NCBI GenBank assembly: GCA_002319925.1
Contig: DCFP01000060.1
Coordinates: 716-14,326, forward strand
DNA from: Holophagaceae bacterium UBA1801
GTDB taxonomy: Bacteria > Acidobacteriota > Holophagae > Holophagales > Holophagaceae
Direction: 5' to 3'
Length of the DNA stretch: 13,611 bases
Position 1 is the first letter of the stretch. Each line of letters opens with the position of its first letter. The notes beneath the pieces were generated by a model, which made no database searches, had not been told where the DNA came from, and was given only the letters and a program-made list of their open reading frames with translations. Shown one piece after another: positions 7,048 to 13,574 of this stretch. Made by a program: the position numbers and the translations under genes.

Positions 7048-9033
7048 CTACCCACGCAATTCAGCTCCGAGGGACTTAGCGGCTCCAAGACCCGCAGCCA
7101 TCCAGACATCCACCTCTTCGCTGGTCAGCGTCCGGGCAGGATGCTGGAATTTGACCCTCAGCAACCAGGCCTGGCGGCCATCAGGCAGGCTCTTGTGCCG
7201 GAACACGTCCACGCAGCGCAGGTCCTGGAAGGCCTCGCCGGCAGCGCCTTGAATGGCAGCCGTCATGGCCTCCGCCAGGGATCGGTAGCTCTGGTCCAGG
7301 TCCACCAGGAGGGAGAAATCCCGCTCCACGGTGGGGAAGCGGCTGAAGGCGGAATAGGCCGGAATCACGCGCTCGACAGTGGCCGGGATGGCCTCCAGGG
7401 GGACCTCGAACTGCCAGCCGATGTGGTTCCTGGTCCCACCCACAACCCCAGTCATCTCCCAGCGCTGGAAAGCACGGAGGAAGTCGTCCGAGATTCCGAG
7501 GGTCTTGAGCACGCCGATGAGATGGCTTTTCCCTTCCGGAGCAGCGATATTGCGGACGGGCGTCAGTGGGTCTTCGCCTCCAGTCTCGCCAGCCCAGACC
7601 ACGCCCAAGGTCCAGATCTCCCGGATGGGCTCCTCCGCGTTCTTCGGGTTGGGAACGAACACCGGGGCGATCTCGAAGAGCCTGACATCGTGAGCGCCCC
7701 GGTCCAGGTTCAGCGCTGCCGCGTCCCGGAGGTCCCGGAGCAAGGTGCCACGCATCAAGGAGTATTCCTCGCCCAACGGATTCCGCAGCGTACGAAGCGC
7801 TGGGTCGGATCCATCCGGATCGAATTCCTGCTTCTCCTGCTGGTCCACGAACCCATAGGTCATCGTCTGGCAGAAGCCCAGATGGGCAAGCCTCGAAGCA
7901 AGATGGCGCCGCTGCAGGTAGCCCGTGGAGAGTGGTTCGGGCGAACCTTCCAGTGGGGGAAGAGCGGACGGGATGCGATCGTAGCCCCGCAGCCGCAGGA
8001 CCTCTTCGGCCAGGTCATCGGGGATGCCTAGATCGTGGCGCCAGGTGGGAGGCACAACATGCTGGCCATCGACAGCGCAGCCGAGGCGTTCCAGCTGGGC
8101 AGAAGCCTCGGTCACGGAAATCGATTCGCCCGCTACGCGATTGATGACGGATGAATCGAAAACAACGGGCTTGCGGGAAGAGGGCACCGTGCCTGCGGTC
8201 CAAGCACCCACCAGCCTGCCGCCGGCCCAGGCTTCGAGGCGCTGCACCAGGAGATCGCGAGCCACCTTGGCCATCGCTGGATCAGCTCCGCGACCGAAAC
8301 GGTACGAGGCATCGGTGTGCAGGTTGTGGCGATGGGCCGTGGCTCTCACCGTGCGCGCATCGAAGAAGGCGCTCTCCAGCAGCACGCGCTTGGTGGCCGT
8401 CGTGACCTTGGTGCTGTCGCCGCCCATGACGCCCGCCATGGCGATGGCGCCGGCTTCGTCGGCGATGACGAGATCCTGAGTGGTAAGCGTGCGCTCCACG
8501 CCATCGAGGGTCACGACCTTCTCGCCGGCGCGGGCCCAGCGCACGATCAGCGCACCCTTGATCGTGTCCGCGTCGAAGGCGTGAGTGGGATGGCCTACGC
8601 GGTGGAGGATCTCGTTGGAGGCATCCACCGGCGGAAGATTCTTCGCGTTGGAGCCCATGTGCCCCAGAAACGCCTGGACGTCGGTGGGCGTGCCCTGCGC
8701 CTTGCCCAGATCCAGGATGGCTGTGGCATACAAAGGACACGCTTCGCTTTCGAGACGAATGGGCAGGAGCGGCGCTCCCTCCGCCAGTGTGTTCACCGGG
8801 AGTTCAGCGAGTTTCGTCTCCAGCTTGGCGGCCAGATCCCGCGCCAGTCCTCGATGGGAGAGCACATCGCCACGGTTTGCGGTGACATCCACTTCCAGCA
8901 CCGTGGTGCCGTTGCTGGAATCCACTGCGTCTACGGGGAAGCCCAGGGAAGCGAGAAGCTCGCAGAGATCCTTCGTGTTGATGTCGCGGAGCGCGGGAAG
9001 CTCCTGCTGCAGGGCTTTGATTTCGATCAGCAT
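7048..9033 (-). CDS. pheT: Phenylalanine--tRNA ligase beta subunit, short form without OB-fold domain
   Basis: Beta subunit of the alpha2-beta2 PheRS, carrying editing and tRNA-binding functions. 661 residues, against about 790-800 for the common bacterial form. After the B1 start (residues 1-40, ending GFPVDAVDSSNG) the sequence passes straight to VLEVDVTANRGDVLSHRGLARD (46-67), which in the long form comes after the EMAP/OB-fold tRNA-binding domain; that domain is absent. The B3/B4 editing module is complete, with GHPTHAFDADTIKG (147-160), VIADEAGAIAMAGVMGG (189-205) and RHNLHTDASYRFGRGADP (235-252). B5 (about 290-360) and the catalytic-like B6/B7 core follow, then the C-terminal FDX-ACB anticodon-binding domain (about 565-661). 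The ATG shares its A with the pheS TGA (TGATG), so the short N-terminus is not a mis-called start. Function as PheT is secure. Confidence 0.96.
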   Translation of the reverse strand: MLIEIKALQQELPALRDINTKDLCELLASLGFPVDAVDSSNGTTVLEVDVTANRGDVLSHRGLARDLAAKLETKLAELPVNTLAEGAPLLPIRLESEACPLYATAILDLGKAQGTPTDVQAFLGHMGSNAKNLPPVDASNEILHRVGHPTHAFDADTIKGALIVRWARAGEKVVTLDGVERTLTTQDLVIADEAGAIAMAGVMGGDSTKVTTATKRVLLESAFFDARTVRATAHRHNLHTDASYRFGRGADPAMAKVARDLLVQRLEAWAGGRLVGAWTAGTVPSSRKPVVFDSSVINRVAGESISVTEASAQLERLGCAVDGQHVVPPTWRHDLGIPDDLAEEVLRLRGYDRIPSALPPLEGSPEPLSTGYLQRRHLASRLAHLGFCQTMTYGFVDQQEKQEFDPDGSDPALRTLRNPLGEEYSLMRGTLLRDLRDAAALNLDRGAHDVRLFEIAPVFVPNPKNAEEPIREIWTLGVVWAGETGGEDPLTPVRNIAAPEGKSHLIGVLKTLGISDDFLRAFQRWEMTGVVGGTRNHIGWQFEVPLEAIPATVERVIPAYSAFSRFPTVERDFSLLVDLDQSYRSLAEAMTAAIQGAAGEAFQDLRCVDVFRHKSLPDGRQAWLLRVKFQHPARTLTSEEVDVWMAAGLGAAKSLGAELRG

Positions 9034-10106
9034 CAGTCCAGCCCTCCCATGGTCTTGAGGAATCTCTGGTCATTCTCGAAGAAGAAGCGCAGGTCGGGCG
9101 TCTGGCTCACCATCATGGCGATGCGCTCCACGCCCATGCCGAAGGCGAACCCGCTCCACTCGCCAGGATCGATGCCCGCGTACTCAAGCACATTGGGGTG
9201 CACGAGACCCGCACCCAGGAGTTCCACCCAACCGGACTGCTTGCACACGCGGCAACCGGAGCCGCCGCACAGGGGACAGCGCACGTCCACCTCGCATCCC
9301 GGTTCGACGAAGGGGAAGTAGCTGGGACGGAAACGAATGTCCGCACCGGGACCGAAGAGAGCCTTCATGGCATAGGCCAACGTACCCTTCAGATGATGCA
9401 TGCCCACGCCGTGACCCACCAGCATGCCCTCCACCTGGTGGAACATGGGGCTGTGCGTAGGATCGATCTCATCCTTGCGGTACACGCGACCTGGTGCGAG
9501 GAAGCGGATGCCGCCCTTCTCCTTGATGTGGGGCGCGAGACGCAGGAGTGTGCGCACCTGCACGGGACTCGTGTGCGTGCGCAGGAGCAGTCCTGGATGC
9601 TTCTCGAAGTAGAAGGTGTCCGCACTTCCGCGCGCGGGATGATCCACGGGAATGTTGAGCCCGTCGAAGTTGTGGGCTTCGGTTTCCGCCTCGGGTCCTT
9701 CTTCCACGTGATAACCGAGAGGACGGAAGACATCCACCAGGCGATCGATGAGGCGATTCAGCGGATGCAGCGAGCCCTGCGCGGGCATGGGTGCCGGGAG
9801 ATCCGGATCCCAAGTATTGCCAAGAGCCGCGGCACGCTTTTTCGCGTTCTCCAATTCCACTTGGCGCGCTTTGATGGTTTCTTCCCACTGGTTCTTCAGC
9901 GCGTTGATGGCCGCACCCAATTCGCGCTTCTGTTCTTTCGGCGCTGCCTTCAGTAGTTCCATCAAACGCGCGGCGTGACTGCCCTCGCGGCCGATGTAGG
10001 CGCCCTTGAGGCGCAGCAGCCCATCCAGGTCCTTACAGGCGGCGAGCGCCATCGGGAAGTCCTGTTGAGCTTCGAGGATTTCAACGGGCAGGAGGCTCGG
10101 CTCCAT
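9033..10106 (-). CDS. pheS: Phenylalanine--tRNA ligase alpha subunit
   Basis: Catalytic subunit of PheRS, 357 residues. The start at 10106 (MEPSLLPVEILEAQQDF) is chosen because GAGG lies 6 bases before it. The in-frame ATG at 10157 has no ribosome-binding site and its coding would run through an intrinsic terminator. An N-terminal tRNA-binding coiled coil (about 1-95) precedes the class II core. Motif 2 shows GRVYRKDEIDPTHSPMFHQ (206-224) and motif 3 GFAFGMGVERIAM (319-331). A four-cysteine cluster CPLC-GGSG-CRVC (C277, C280, C285, C288) sits just before the conserved GWVELLGAGLVHPNVL stretch, as in many non-enteric PheS; it may bind zinc. It couples to pheT through TGATG. Identification is very secure; the N-terminal choice is well supported. 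Confidence 0.97.
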   Translation of the reverse strand: MEPSLLPVEILEAQQDFPMALAACKDLDGLLRLKGAYIGREGSHAARLMELLKAAPKEQKRELGAAINALKNQWEETIKARQVELENAKKRAAALGNTWDPDLPAPMPAQGSLHPLNRLIDRLVDVFRPLGYHVEEGPEAETEAHNFDGLNIPVDHPARGSADTFYFEKHPGLLLRTHTSPVQVRTLLRLAPHIKEKGGIRFLAPGRVYRKDEIDPTHSPMFHQVEGMLVGHGVGMHHLKGTLAYAMKALFGPGADIRFRPSYFPFVEPGCEVDVRCPLCGGSGCRVCKQSGWVELLGAGLVHPNVLEYAGIDPGEWSGFAFGMGVERIAMMVSQTPDLRFFFENDQRFLKTMGGLD

Positions 10107-10118
10107 GGGGTTCCTCGT

Positions 10119-10148
10119 AAAAAGAGAAAGGCCGCGTCCGCGGCCTTT
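10119..10148 (-). terminator. Intrinsic terminator / probable attenuator before pheS
   Basis: A 9-bp perfect stem, AAAGGCCGC pairing with GCGGCCTTT around a GGAC loop (10148-10127), is followed by CTCTTTTTA (10126-10118). The U-tract ends only about 12 bases before the pheS ATG, with the Shine-Dalgarno GAGG in between. There is no room for a promoter downstream of it, so pheST transcripts coming from rplT must read through. In E. coli pheST is controlled by an attenuator at the same place, with the Phe-rich pheM leader peptide. No Phe-rich leader is visible here. Confidence 0.85.
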
Positions 10149-10186
10149 CGGGTTCATTGCGATGGGATTGTTGTGAGCTCTTCGCG

Positions 10187-10534
10187 TTAACCCTTGGCCA
10201 CCGTGACGAGCTTGCTAAACGCTTCCGGATTGTTGACGGCGAGATCGGCGAGGATCTTCCGGTCCAGATCCACGTTCGCCTTCTTGAGGCCGCCCATGAA
10301 CTTGGAGTAGCTGGTGCCGTTCATCTCGCAGGCGGCGCCGATGCGCACGATCCAGAGGCGGCGGAAATCGCGCTTCCGGGCCTTGCGATCGCGGTAACCG
10401 TAGCCAAGAGCCTTTTCGACGGCTTCCTTAGCGGAACGGTAAAGACGGGACTTGGCGCCGTAGAAACCCTTGGCGAACTTCAGCATTCGCTTGCGGCGTT
10501 GGACTCGCTTGAAACCACGCTTTACACGTGTCAT
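10187..10534 (-). CDS. rplT: 50S ribosomal protein L20
   Basis: 115-residue primary assembly protein of the large ribosomal subunit. It begins MTRVKRGFKRVQRRKRMLKFA, the usual basic N-terminal tail, followed by GFYGAKSRLYRSAKEAVEKA and the conserved RDFRRLWIVRIGAAC segment with YSKFMGGLKKA; length matches the family (about 115-120). AAAGGA lies before the ATG at good spacing. In many bacteria L20 represses its own operon by binding a leader mRNA that mimics its 23S site; the structured gap upstream is a candidate for this here. After its TAA, 29 bases separate it from the ATG codon that opens the attenuator stretch of pheS. Confidence 0.98.
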   Translation of the reverse strand: MTRVKRGFKRVQRRKRMLKFAKGFYGAKSRLYRSAKEAVEKALGYGYRDRKARKRDFRRLWIVRIGAACEMNGTSYSKFMGGLKKANVDLDRKILADLAVNNPEAFSKLVTVAKG

Positions 10535-10578
10535 GTGTTTTCCTTTCCTCGGGGCCGCTCGTTCTGAGCGTTAGGGAG

Positions 10579-10687
10579 CCCCATCGGGGGTGGCATCGGC
10601 CACCGGGTTAGAAGTGAAAAGCCCGAAGAGGCTTTGCCTCTGAGGGCGCGGGGGTCCGGGGGTGTAGGGCGCAGCCCGGTCCCCCGG
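10579..10687 (-). promoter_or_regulatory. Structured rpmI-rplT intergenic RNA, possible L20 control element
   Basis: The 159-base gap between rpmI and rplT holds no ORF but a series of hairpins on the mRNA strand. CCGGGGG (10687-10681) pairs with CCCCCGG near 10663-10657, enclosing GGGC-TGC-GCCC. AGAGGC-AAA-GCCTCT (10641-10627) is mutually exclusive with a terminator-like AAAGCC/GGCTTTT hairpin (10635-10617). GGTGGC-CGAT-GCCACC (10604-10589) is perfect and competes at one base with CCCC-GAT-GGGG (10589-10579). The rplT ribosome-binding site follows. The alternative folds suggest switch-like control of rplT, most plausibly by L20, but no binding-site homology could be tested. All pairing is read from sequence; the function is inference. 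Confidence 0.5.
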
Positions 10688-10693
10688 ATAGCG

Positions 10694-10891
10694 TCAGGCG
10701 TACGGCAGCATTGCGCGAACGCGGCCGAGATCGGTCTTGTCGACCATCCTACCCATGTCCAACTGCCGCTTGCGCTTGGAAGGCTTGCTGGTGAGGATGT
10801 GGCGCTGGTGGGAGCAGCCGCGCTTGAAAAGGCCGCTGCCGGTCTTCTTGAAGCGCTTCTGGGCGCCCTTGTGGGTCTTGAGCTTAGGCAT
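10694..10891 (-). CDS. rpmI: 50S ribosomal protein L35
   Basis: 65-residue large-subunit protein: MPKLKTHKGAQKRFKKTGSG is the family signature, followed by the basic HILTSKPSKRKRQL segment and a short C-terminal tail ending MLPYA. Length is exactly that of typical L35. The ATG is 11 bases after the infC stop with GAGG 6 bases ahead of it, the normal infC-rpmI arrangement. Nothing unusual is seen in the protein itself. Confidence 0.98.
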   Translation of the reverse strand: MPKLKTHKGAQKRFKKTGSGLFKRGCSHQRHILTSKPSKRKRQLDMGRMVDKTDLGRVRAMLPYA

Positions 10892-10902
10892 CGTGAACCT
10901 CT

Positions 10903-11493
10903 TTAAGCTTGTTTGGTTTCCATGACGGTTTCAGGAGTCTTCGCTTCGGGCTTGGGTGCCTTGGGCTTCTTCACGGCTTCCACCGGGCGAGGGATGATGA
11001 TCGCGTGCATGTCGCGTCCATCGATGCCCGCTGGCTTTTCGATCAGGCACTTCTCGCCAACCCGGTTGAGAACGTCTTCGATGATGCGGAAGCCGATGTC
11101 GCGATGGACCACTTCACGGCCTCTGAACATCACCACTACTTTGACTTTGTCCCCCTCTTCGAGGAATCGGAGGATGTGTTTGACCTTGAACTCGAAATCG
11201 TGATCATCGGTGCGAGGCCTGAACTTCACTTCCTTGACCACGATGTTCTTCTGTTTCGCGCGCGCGGCGTGATCGCGCTTGGCTTCCATGAACTTGTATT
11301 TCCCGTAGTCCATGATTCGGCATACGGGGGGATTGGCTGTAGGGGAGACTTCCACTAGATCGAATCCCTTAGCCTCGGCAATCCTGATTGCCGCACCGGG
11401 AGTCATGACCCCCAGTTGGGCACCATCTTCGTCAATGACGCGGACCTCCGGAGAACGGATGCCATCGTTGATGCGTGTTTCAGTCGCTCGGAT
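10903..11493 (-). CDS. infC: Translation initiation factor IF-3, AUC start codon
   Basis: IF3 binds the 30S subunit, keeps it free of 50S and proofreads start codons. The first ATG in this frame (11406) would remove the essential N-terminal segment. Reading upstream gives RATETRINDGIRSPEVRV-IDEDGAQLGVMTPG, typical for IF3. The only position that fits a GGGGAGGA Shine-Dalgarno (11505-11498) is ATC at 11493, 5 bases after GGAGG; no ATG, GTG or TTG is available. Translation from it gives 196 residues: N-domain (about 1-80, with SPTANPPVCRIMDYGKYKF), linker, then the C-domain (about 90-170) with EVKFRPRTDDHDFEFKVKH. A Lys/Pro/Ala-rich tail of about 22 residues ends the protein. AUU/AUC/AUA starts in infC are the known basis of IF3 autoregulation. 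Gene identity is certain; the start is strongly supported but not proven. Confidence 0.95.
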   Translation of the reverse strand: MRATETRINDGIRSPEVRVIDEDGAQLGVMTPGAAIRIAEAKGFDLVEVSPTANPPVCRIMDYGKYKFMEAKRDHAARAKQKNIVVKEVKFRPRTDDHDFEFKVKHILRFLEEGDKVKVVVMFRGREVVHRDIGFRIIEDVLNRVGEKCLIEKPAGIDGRDMHAIIIPRPVEAVKKPKAPKPEAKTPETVMETKQA

Positions 11494-11497
11494 ACAG

Positions 11498-11505
11498 TCC
11501 TCCCC
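11498..11505 (-). promoter_or_regulatory. Shine-Dalgarno that fixes the infC AUC start
   Basis: GGGGAGGA is close to a perfect anti-16S match and lies 5 bases (ACTGT from the end of GGAGG) before ATC at 11493-11491. The in-frame stop TAG at 11529-11527 limits how far upstream translation could begin, and none of the intervening codons is ATG, GTG, TTG or CTG. Confidence 0.85.
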
Positions 11506-11523
11506 AACAACACAAGGAAAAGA

Positions 11524-11551
11524 ATTCTATCAGTAAAATCCCCAATTTCAA
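11524..11551 (-). promoter_or_regulatory. Sigma-70-type extended -10 promoter for infC
   Basis: Minus strand TTGAAA (11551-11546) and TAGAAT (11529-11524), each 5/6 to consensus, with a 16-base spacer and a TGA before the -10 (TGnTAGAAT, extended -10). It lies in the 66-base gap between the thrS stop and the infC start, and would start transcription near 11517, giving a leader of about 24 bases. This would allow infC-rpmI-rplT to be transcribed independently of thrS, as in E. coli. Confidence 0.7.
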
Positions 11552-11559
11552 AGCAAAGA

Positions 11560-13473
11560 TCATCGGGCGCGGACGCGGATTTCTTCCTTGATTTTGGCGA
11601 AGAAGTCATCAAGGCCTTGAGCCCCCAGGTCGCCCTGGTATCTATGCCGGACGGAAACCTGCCCGCTGGCAGCCTCCCGATCGCCCAAAACGAGCATGTA
11701 GGGAATCTTCAGCAGCTGGGCATCCCGGATCTTCGCGTTCACCTTCTCATTCCGGAGATCCAGCTCCACACGGATCCCCAGCTCCATGGCCTTGCTCTGG
11801 ATCTGCTTGGCATAATCGTGGACTCGGTCCGTGATGGGGAGGATGGCCGCCTGCACAGGCGCCAACCAAACGGGGAAGGCCCCAGCGCAGTGCTCAATGA
11901 GGATGCCCATGAAACGCTCGAGGCTGCCGAGGATGGCGCGATGGAGCATGACAGGCGTGCCTTCGCTGCCGTCCGGCTTCACATAGGTGAGACCGAACCG
12001 GCTGGGCATGGAATAGTCCACCTGCAGCGTTCCCAGCTGCCAGGGCCGCTTGAGGGCATCCAGCACCGAGAAGTCGATCTTAGGTCCGTAGAAAGCGCCG
12101 TCTCCAGGGTTGATTGTATAGGCGAGTCCCGCCTCCTTCAGTGCATCGGCCAAGGAACCCTCGGCAAGATCCCACATTTCGTCCGTACCCAGGCGCTTCT
12201 CGGGGCGCGTGGAGAGCTGAATGCGAATCTCTTCGAAGCCGAAGGTGTGATAGACATCCATGATGAAAGCGAAGAAGGAAGCCATTTCCACCTTCATCTG
12301 TTCGGGTGCGCAGTAGATGTGCGCATCATCCTGGCAGAAGGTGCGGACCCGCGTCAGACCTTGCGTGACGCCGCTTCGCTCGTAGCGATGGAGTCTCCCG
12401 AAATCGGCGTAACGGATCGGAAGATCGCGGTAACTGTGCTTTCCCGTGCCGTAGATCAGGCAGTGGGTTGGGCAGTTCATGGGCTTCAGCGCGTATTCCT
12501 TCTCCTCGACCTCAGTGAAATACATGTTCTCCTGGTACTTGTCGTAGTGCCCGGAGGTCTTCCACATGCTCACATCCAGGGCTTGCGGCGTGATCACTTC
12601 GCTGTAGCCTTCGCGCAGATAGTTCTGGCGCATGTAGTTCACGAGTTCGTTGTAGATGACCGTGCCCTTCGGGTGGAAGAACGGCGATGCAGGCGCTTCA
12701 GGATGGAAGGAAAAGAGCCCCAGTTCCCTGCCGAGCTTGCGATGATCGCGGGCCTTGGCTTCTTCGAGACGACGTAAATGCTCGTCGAGTTCTTTCTGGG
12801 TATGGAACGCTGTTCCGTAAACGCGACACAACTGTGCCTTCTTCTCGTCACCACGCCAATAGGCAGCCGCCGTGTGGAGCAGCTTGAAGGCCTTGAGTTT
12901 CCCGGTGCTCGGCACATGTGGACCGCGACAGAGATCGTAGAAATCTCCCTGCCGATAGCCTGAGATCGTCACGCCAGCGGGCAGCTCCGATACGAGCTCT
13001 ACCTTGAAAGGCTCTCCCATGGCTCCAAAACGCTGGATGGCATCCTCTCGCTCCAGCTCTTCACGAACGACTGGGACATTCTCTTCGCTGATCCTGCGCA
13101 TTTCCGCTTCGATGGCTTCGAGGTCTTCAGGCGTGAAGAACTTCTCCACCAGGAAGTCGTAGTAGAAACCGTCCTCGATGACAGGTCCAATGCCCACTTT
13201 CACCTTTGGAAACAACCGCTGGACTGCCTGTGCCAGCAAGTGTGCCGTTGAATGGCGCACCACGTCCAAGGACTCTGGATCCTTGGAGGTAATCACCGCG
13301 ACCTTGCTGCCATCCTTGAGAGGAGAGTTGAGATCTTGTACCGCACCATCTACTCGGATTGCAAAGGCCGCGTCGAGCAACCGTGGGCTGATACCGCGTG
13401 CCAGATCAGTGCCGGTGGCACCGTCCGGCATCTCACGGACAGAGTCATCGGGGAGTCGGACACTGATGGGCAT
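11560..13473 (-). CDS. thrS: Threonine--tRNA ligase
   Basis: Charges tRNA-Thr and edits Ser-tRNA-Thr. 637 residues from ATG 13473 (MPISVRLPDDSVREMPDG), supported by GAGAGGAA just upstream; E. coli ThrRS is 642. The longer in-frame version starting at 13539 would begin inside the terminator hairpin region and is rejected. Domains: TGS (about 1-62); editing domain with HSTAH (74-78) and CRGPH (182-186) metal-site motifs; class II catalytic core (about 250-530) with zinc ligands C334 (in MNCPTH), H385 (QDDAHIYC) and H511 (MLHRAILGS); and the anticodon-binding domain (about 535-637). All key residues are present. It lies directly downstream of an rRNA operon end and upstream of infC. Confidence 0.98.
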   Translation of the reverse strand: MPISVRLPDDSVREMPDGATGTDLARGISPRLLDAAFAIRVDGAVQDLNSPLKDGSKVAVITSKDPESLDVVRHSTAHLLAQAVQRLFPKVKVGIGPVIEDGFYYDFLVEKFFTPEDLEAIEAEMRRISEENVPVVREELEREDAIQRFGAMGEPFKVELVSELPAGVTISGYRQGDFYDLCRGPHVPSTGKLKAFKLLHTAAAYWRGDEKKAQLCRVYGTAFHTQKELDEHLRRLEEAKARDHRKLGRELGLFSFHPEAPASPFFHPKGTVIYNELVNYMRQNYLREGYSEVITPQALDVSMWKTSGHYDKYQENMYFTEVEEKEYALKPMNCPTHCLIYGTGKHSYRDLPIRYADFGRLHRYERSGVTQGLTRVRTFCQDDAHIYCAPEQMKVEMASFFAFIMDVYHTFGFEEIRIQLSTRPEKRLGTDEMWDLAEGSLADALKEAGLAYTINPGDGAFYGPKIDFSVLDALKRPWQLGTLQVDYSMPSRFGLTYVKPDGSEGTPVMLHRAILGSLERFMGILIEHCAGAFPVWLAPVQAAILPITDRVHDYAKQIQSKAMELGIRVELDLRNEKVNAKIRDAQLLKIPYMLVLGDREAASGQVSVRHRYQGDLGAQGLDDFFAKIKEEIRVRAR

Positions 13474-13526
13474 GACGTTCCTCTCGTAAGAAATAGCCAG
13501 TTTACCGCTTCCGTGGCGTAATGGCT

Positions 13527-13542
13527 TTCGTGAAAACACGAA
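13527..13542 (-). other. Small perfect hairpin with TTTT loop after the rRNA terminator
   Basis: TTCGTG and CACGAA form a 6-bp stem around a TTTT loop on the minus strand, abutting the larger GC-rich hairpin. It may be part of a two-hairpin terminator or of the thrS leader. Only the structure is seen. Confidence 0.45.
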
Positions 13543-13566
13543 CGCCCCCGCGTTGAGCGGGGGCGT
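13542..13566 (-). terminator. rRNA operon terminator hairpin
   Basis: ACGCCCCCGC and GCGGGGGCGT form a perfect 10-bp stem around a 5-base loop, 9 bases after the 5S 3' end. The following stretch TTCGTGTTTTC is T-rich but interrupted, so termination may be incomplete and thrS could receive read-through from the rRNA operon. No convincing separate thrS promoter was found in the roughly 70 bases before its start. Confidence 0.7.
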
Positions 13567-13574
13567 GTGATTTA

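Noticed and set aside
7042..9321. Long plus-strand frames antisense to pheT/pheS (7042-8031 and 8317-9321)
   Set aside because: Shadow frames of high-GC coding sequence; the minus strand encodes full-length, motif-complete PheT and PheS.
10107..10157. Upstream in-frame ATG for pheS at 10157 (17-residue extension)
   Set aside because: No Shine-Dalgarno before it and the extension is encoded by the terminator stem and U-tract; the ATG at 10106 has GAGG at 6 bases. It is kept only as a possible regulatory frame.
11416..12777. Plus-strand frame of about 453 codons antisense to thrS
   Set aside because: Shadow of thrS; no family motif and composition typical of reverse-complement coding.
13474..13530. 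TAAACT as a -10 box for thrS
   Set aside because: Only 4/6 match and no acceptable -35 at normal spacing.
13474..13539. Longer thrS start at 13539
   Set aside because: It would add 22 residues not seen in ThrRS and start within the hairpins behind the 5S gene; ATG 13473 has a good ribosome-binding site and opens directly on the TGS domain.
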